Source: Candidatus Pacearchaeota archaeon (lineage in GTDB: Archaea > Nanobdellota > Nanobdellia > Pacearchaeales > GW2011-AR1). From it: 39,953 nt of DNA. The notes under the pieces were generated by a model, which was not told the origin of the DNA, did no database searches, and saw only the letters and a list, made by a program, of their open reading frames with translations. The stretch lies in assembly GCA_023133415.1 (NCBI GenBank), contig JAGLWM010000011.1, forward strand, positions 1 through 39,953. The letters run 5' to 3'. Position 1 is the stretch's first letter. The number at the start of each line of letters is the position of its first letter. This document shows, one piece after another, positions 35,326 through 39,953 of this stretch. The translations under genes were made by a program, and so were the position numbers.

Positions 35326-35421
35326 TACTCAAACTTCACTCTAAAATTTTGTCAATTTTATTTTTTTCTTTAGACAAAATTCGAGCAAAGATTTTCGCCC
35401 CCGACTTGTCGTATGTTCAAA

Positions 35422-35496
35422 TGGCCCCAGGGGGATTTGAACCCCCGACACCTGGATTAAAAGTCCAGTGCTCTGACCAGGCTGAGCTATGGAGCC
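35422..35496 (-). tRNA. tRNA-Lys (TTT)
   Basis: Reverse complement GGCTCCATAGCTCAGCCTGGTCAGAGCACTGGACTTTTAATCCAGGTGTCGGGGGTTCAAATCCCCCTGGGGCCA; anticodon loop CTTTTAA. Confidence 0.95.
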
Positions 35497-35702
35497 ATAT
35501 TGGTTTATGAGAAAATTTACTTTAAAAAACTATTTGTTATAATATTTTGTATTTTGGTTATATGTTTTGTTCTCGATAAAAACTTTTAATTTTTGTATTA
35601 AAGATATTTTGCTTCGAACTACTTTAGAATAATAAAAGTCGAAAGGTTTTTAAAGGAAGTTTTGATATTTTTGTTATCTAAAGGAATATTCTAAAAAGTA
35701 AG

Positions 35703-35897
35703 ATGCACATACTCCAACCAAAGCACACGAAATTGACCAAGAAAGACGTCGAAGAACTTCTTGAAAGGCTCAATATTGCTTTGGTGCAGTTGCCCAAGAT
35801 TTCTAAGAAAGATCCCGCGTTGCTTGAGGGTTATGAGATGGGTGATGTCGTGAAGATTTCGAGGAAGGATGAAGAGTATTATAGGGTTGTGATTTAA
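35703..35897 (+). CDS. rpoH: DNA-directed RNA polymerase subunit H
   Basis: MHILQPKHTKLTKKDVEELLERLNIALVQLPKISKKDPALLEGYEMGDVVKISRKDEEYYRVV. Confidence 0.93.
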   Translation: MHILQPKHTKLTKKDVEELLERLNIALVQLPKISKKDPALLEGYEMGDVVKISRKDEEYYRVVI

Positions 35898-35898
35898 T

Positions 35899-38800
35899 AT
35901 GGCCGAACATGTACTTGTTAAGGAATTTTTGAAAAGTCATTCTTTAGTTGAGTCGAATATTACATCGTTTAATAATTTTATTGAAAAAAGAATGCAGGAA
36001 ATTGTGACGGAGCTTAGTGATTCGTTGCCGAGTGAGGACTTTGAGATTAAGCTTGGGAAGATTCGTGTTGGTAAGCCAAATATTGTTGAGTCGGATGGTT
36101 CTTCGCGACCTATTACTCCGGCGGAAGTTAGATTGAGGAAGTTGACTTATTCTGCTCCGATTTGGATGGAGATGATGATTAATTATGCTGGACAGGTTGA
36201 AACTGAAGAGGTTGAATTGGGTCGGATTCCCGTTATGGTTAAGAGTCGGAGTTGTAATTTGGAGAGGATGAGTGAGGAGGAGTTGATTAAGAATTATATT
36301 GATCCTAAGGATAACGGTGGGTATTTTTTGATTAACGGGAATGAGAGGGTTATGATTATGGCGGAAGAGTTGGCGTCGAATCAGACTTTTGTGGATTGGC
36401 AAAAGATTAAGGATAGGTTGATTTTAAGGATGTTTTCGCAAAGAGGTGCTTATAAGATTCCGATTTCTTTAGTTGAGAGTCTGGAGGGGATTTTGGAGAT
36501 TTCGTTTTCTAGGTTTAGGGATATCCCAGCGATTGTTTTATTGAAGGCTTTGGGGATTACGAGTGATGCAGATATTGTGAAGTTGATTGGGAAGCAGACT
36601 GATAGTTTGGTTGTGAATTTGTATGAGTATGCAGATATTGGGAATGTTAATGACGCGTTAATGTGGATTGCAGAGAAGAGTGGTTTGCAGGGGACGAACA
36701 AGGAAATGTTGGACCGTGTTAAGCAGAGGACGGATTCGTATTTTTTGCCACATATTGGTTTAGGTAAGAAGGATAGGGTAGAGAAGGCTCGAACGCTTTG
36801 TAAGTTTATTAAGCAGTTTTATATTGCGAAGGAGAATCCGACTGAAGCGATGACTGATAAGGATCATTATGCGAATAAGAGGGTTCGGTTGTCTGGGGAT
36901 TTGTTGTCGGATTTATTTAGGGTTAATATTAATATTCTTTTGAGAGAAGTTCAGCATACTTTGCAGAAGACGGTTAAGAGACGAAAGTTCTATTCGATTA
37001 AAACTATTGCTAAGTCGACTTTGTTTACGCATCGTGTTGAGTCGGCGATTGCGACTGGTTCTTGGATTGGCGAGAGGAAGGGGGTTACGCAGAATATGGA
37101 TAAGAATAATTCGTTTGCGATTATGAGTCAGTTACAGAGGGTGACTTCAACTTTGCCTGGGGAGCAAGAAAATTTGGCGGCTAGGACTGTTCATCCTACA
37201 CATTATGGAAGATTTTGTCCTATTGAAACTCCAGAAGGTACTGAGATTGGTTTGAGGAAAAATTTGGCTTTGTTAGCTCGTGTTTCGACTAGAACGACGA
37301 TGGGATATGAAGAAGTTATGAGAGTTTTGAAGGAAGCTGGTATTAAGGAAGAAGGCGAGATGGATGTTTTTTATAATGGGCGGTTTATTGGGGCGACTAA
37401 TGATATTGAAACTTTTTTGAAGAATGTTAAGAATGAGAGGAGAGAGGGGCGGTTGCCAGTTGAGATGTCGATTCGGTTTGATAAATTTTTGGATGCCGTT
37501 TTTATTAATTCAGAGATTGGTCGGGTGATTAGACCATTGATTATTGTTGAGAATGGTGAGTCAAGGTTAAAGCAAGAGCATATTGAGTTGGTTAGGCAAG
37601 GGGCATTGAGTTGGAGGAATTTGTTTGAGAAGGGGATTTTGGAATATTTAGATGCGGCCGAGGAGGACGATTGTTATGTTTGTATAGATGAGGATGATTT
37701 GACGAATGAGCATACGCATTTGGAGATTGATAAGATAGATATTTTTGGTGCGAGTGTTTCGTTGATTCCATTTGGAAATCATGATCCTCCTGCTCGTATG
37801 GTTAAAGGTGGCTCAAGGGCTTATCGTCAGGGTCTTGGTCTTTATGCAGGGAATTTTCCGGTGAGGATTGATACTGATGTTTCGATTTTGCATTATGCGC
37901 AGAAACCTTTGGTTAGAAGTTTTACTTATGATACGCTTAATGTCCATCCAGTTGGACAGAATGTTGTTTTGGCGGTTATGCCTTATGAGGGTTATAATAT
38001 GGATGATGCTGTTGTATTGAATAGTGGTTCGGTTGATCGTGGTTTTGGTCGGAGTTCAAGATTGAAGCCTTATGTTTCGATTGAGTTGAATTATGCAGGT
38101 GGTTTGAGGGATGAAGTTTGTGTGCCGGATAAAGATGTTTCTGGTTATAGAACTGAGGAAAGTTATAGGTTTTTGGAAGATGATGGCATTGTTTATCCTG
38201 AGGCTGAGATGAATGAGGGTGAGGTCGTGATTGGAAAGATTAGTCCACCTAAGTTTTTAAGTGAGGCTCGTGAGATTTCGATTCAGACGAAGAAGGAGAA
38301 TTCTACTGCGCTTCATCAGGAAGAGATTGGAACTGTGGATGCGGTTTTTGTTACACACGATAAGGAAGGAAATAGAATTATTCAGATTAGGACGAGAGAG
38401 CTTCGTATTCCTGAGATCGGGGATAAATTTTCGGTACCTCATGGTCAGAAAGGTATTGTCGGTATGATTGCTGAAGAAGAGAATGTTCCTTTTTGTGTTA
38501 GCGGTATTAAGCCGAATATTATGTTTAATCCTCATAGTATTCCTTCTCGTATGACGGTTGCTTATTTGATGGATGTTTTGGCTGGGAAGGTTGCTGCTTT
38601 GAGCGGTTCGATTGTGGATGCTACGGCGTTTTCGGGTGAGACTGTTAGTAATTTGGAGGATGGCTTGAAGAAGCTTGGGTTTAGGGCGAATGGGAAGGAA
38701 GTTATGTATAATGCGATTACAGGGGAAAGGATGCCGGTTAAGATTTTTGTTGGCAATATGTTTTATTTGAAGTTAAAGTATATGGTCGCGGATAAGATGC

Positions 38801-39150
38801 ATGCTCGTGCTTCAGGAAAGATTGCTCTTTTGACTAGGCAACCGATTGCTGGTCGTGCTCGTGGTGGGGCTTTGAGATTGGGTGAGATGGAGCAGGAGGC
38901 CTTGGTTGGGCATGGTGCGTCACTATTGTTGAAGGAGCGGTATGATTCGGATAAGGTTGTGATTAATATTTGTAGTAAGTGCGGTTCGATTGTTATTGAT
39001 GATCAGGTTCATAATAAGAGAGTTTGTTCGCTTTGTCATTCGAATCAGGTTGAGCCGGTTGAAGTTAGTTACGCGTTTAAGTTATTGATTGAGGAATTGC
39101 AGGGGTTGCATTTATTAACTAAATTTGAGCTGAAGAATAAGTACGAATAA
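35899..39150 (+). CDS. rpoB: DNA-directed RNA polymerase subunit B, single unsplit chain
   Basis: ETPEGTEIGLRKNLALLARV, GYNMDDAVVLN, GEMEQEALVGHGAS, C-terminal zinc ribbon CSKCGS...CSLCHS. Confidence 0.96.
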   Translation: MAEHVLVKEFLKSHSLVESNITSFNNFIEKRMQEIVTELSDSLPSEDFEIKLGKIRVGKPNIVESDGSSRPITPAEVRLRKLTYSAPIWMEMMINYAGQVETEEVELGRIPVMVKSRSCNLERMSEEELIKNYIDPKDNGGYFLINGNERVMIMAEELASNQTFVDWQKIKDRLILRMFSQRGAYKIPISLVESLEGILEISFSRFRDIPAIVLLKALGITSDADIVKLIGKQTDSLVVNLYEYADIGNVNDALMWIAEKSGLQGTNKEMLDRVKQRTDSYFLPHIGLGKKDRVEKARTLCKFIKQFYIAKENPTEAMTDKDHYANKRVRLSGDLLSDLFRVNINILLREVQHTLQKTVKRRKFYSIKTIAKSTLFTHRVESAIATGSWIGERKGVTQNMDKNNSFAIMSQLQRVTSTLPGEQENLAARTVHPTHYGRFCPIETPEGTEIGLRKNLALLARVSTRTTMGYEEVMRVLKEAGIKEEGEMDVFYNGRFIGATNDIETFLKNVKNERREGRLPVEMSIRFDKFLDAVFINSEIGRVIRPLIIVENGESRLKQEHIELVRQGALSWRNLFEKGILEYLDAAEEDDCYVCIDEDDLTNEHTHLEIDKIDIFGASVSLIPFGNHDPPARMVKGGSRAYRQGLGLYAGNFPVRIDTDVSILHYAQKPLVRSFTYDTLNVHPVGQNVVLAVMPYEGYNMDDAVVLNSGSVDRGFGRSSRLKPYVSIELNYAGGLRDEVCVPDKDVSGYRTEESYRFLEDDGIVYPEAEMNEGEVVIGKISPPKFLSEAREISIQTKKENSTALHQEEIGTVDAVFVTHDKEGNRIIQIRTRELRIPEIGDKFSVPHGQKGIVGMIAEEENVPFCVSGIKPNIMFNPHSIPSRMTVAYLMDVLAGKVAALSGSIVDATAFSGETVSNLEDGLKKLGFRANGKEVMYNAITGERMPVKIFVGNMFYLKLKYMVADKMHARASGKIALLTRQPIAGRARGGALRLGEMEQEALVGHGASLLLKERYDSDKVVINICSKCGSIVIDDQVHNKRVCSLCHSNQVEPVEVSYAFKLLIEELQGLHLLTKFELKNKYE

Positions 39151-39151
39151 G

Positions 39152-39953
39152 ATGAGACCAATTAAAAAACAAATTAAGGAGATGCGATTTTCGTTGCTTA
39201 GTCCGGAGCAGATTAAAAAGTTAAGTGTTGCGAAGATTGTGACGCCGGAGCTTTATGATGTTGATGGTTATCCGGTTGATGGTGGGTTGATGGATTTGAG
39301 ATTGGGGGCAGTTGATCCGGGTGTTAGATGTCGGACTTGTGGTGGTCGGTTGAAAGAGTGCCTTGGGCATCCTGGTATTATTGAGTTGGCTCGTCCCGTT
39401 GTTCATATTAAGTATTTGCCTATTATTGATTTAGTTTTGAGATCGACTTGCGAAGCATGTGGAAAGGCTTTAATTAAAGATGAAAAAGATTTGGCGAAGG
39501 ATTTAGTTAGTAGGATTAAGAAAGCTAAGGATGGCAAGAAGTGTCCGCATTGTTCAATTATTCAGGAGAAAGTTAGACTTGAGAAGCCGACTAGTTTTAG
39601 GAGTGGAAGAAGGAGATTATTTCCGTCGGAAATTCGTGAGAGGTTGGTTAAAGTTAGTGATGAGGATTTGAAGATTTTGGGAATTAATGCTGCGACCTTA
39701 AGGCCGGAGTGGGCAATTTTGACTTCGCTTCTTGTTCCTCCTGTGACCGTTAGGCCTTCGATTACTTTGGAATCTGGCGAGAGGAGTGAGGATGATTTGA
39801 CTCATAAATTGTCGGATATTATTAGGTCGAATCAGAGGTTATGGGAGAATTTGAATGCTGGTGCGCCTGAGGTTATTATTGAGGATTTGTGGGATTTATT
39901 GCAGTATCATATTACGACTTTTTTCGATAATTCGATTGCGAAGATTCCGCCTG
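39152..39953 (+). CDS. rpoA1: DNA-directed RNA polymerase subunit A' (N-terminal part; runs off the window)
   Basis: MRPIKKQIKEMRFSLLSPEQIKKLSVAKIVTPELYD...CRTCGGRLKECLGHPGIIEL...LVPPVTVRPSI. Not in the ORF track (no stop in the window). Confidence 0.93.
   Translation, partial: MRPIKKQIKEMRFSLLSPEQIKKLSVAKIVTPELYDVDGYPVDGGLMDLRLGAVDPGVRCRTCGGRLKECLGHPGIIELARPVVHIKYLPIIDLVLRSTCEACGKALIKDEKDLAKDLVSRIKKAKDGKKCPHCSIIQEKVRLEKPTSFRSGRRRLFPSEIRERLVKVSDEDLKILGINAATLRPEWAILTSLLVPPVTVRPSITLESGERSEDDLTHKLSDIIRSNQRLWENLNAGAPEVIIEDLWDLLQYHITTFFDNSIAKIPP

Noticed and set aside
22500-35400. Complete integrative element or IS
   Set aside because: No transposase, integrase, relaxase or replication gene recognised; only footprints are present.
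35217-35510. 97-aa ORF ending MAPGGFEPPTPGLKVQCSDQAELWSHIGL
   Set aside because: Conceptual translation of the opposite strand of tRNA-Lys and its repeated 3' ends; classic false ORF.

Overview
Archaeal chromosome segment, probably DPANN/Woese-Pacearchaeota-like (inferred from gene content: Alba, eS17, EndA, RfcS/RfcL, RpoH/RpoB/RpoA'). The core backbone has three tRNAs (Met-CAT, Gln-CTG, Lys-TTT) and a concentration of dNTP-supply genes: a TMK-ThyX-ThyX fusion plus GlyA, NrdR-NrdD-NrdG, dUTPase, and a P-loop kinase/dCMP-deaminase fusion. The strongest observation is a class III ribonucleotide reductase whose glycyl-radical C-terminus (KCEVWSRVVGYLRPTARWNDGKLAEFKDRTVFCPK) is not in the 723-aa nrdD ORF. 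It lies in an overlapping 39-aa ORF in another frame, with a near-perfect Shine-Dalgarno; this small ORF is absent from the supplied ORF track. Other leading observations are a tandem, apparently complementary ThyX pair fused to thymidylate kinase, two NrdR-box-like sites 32 bp apart upstream of nrdR, and a duplicated intergenic hairpin with compensatory changes. About 22.5-35.4 kb is a plastic accessory region. It holds duplicated and truncated 5' gene fragments (gdhA, dut, kinase, aIF2-beta), a mosaic family of membrane-anchored glycosidase-like proteins joined by 57-bp Cys modules, hairpin-rich small insertions, and repeated tRNA-Lys 3' ends. No transposase, integrase or CRISPR array was recognised. 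All calls come from reading the sequence; no searches were run.
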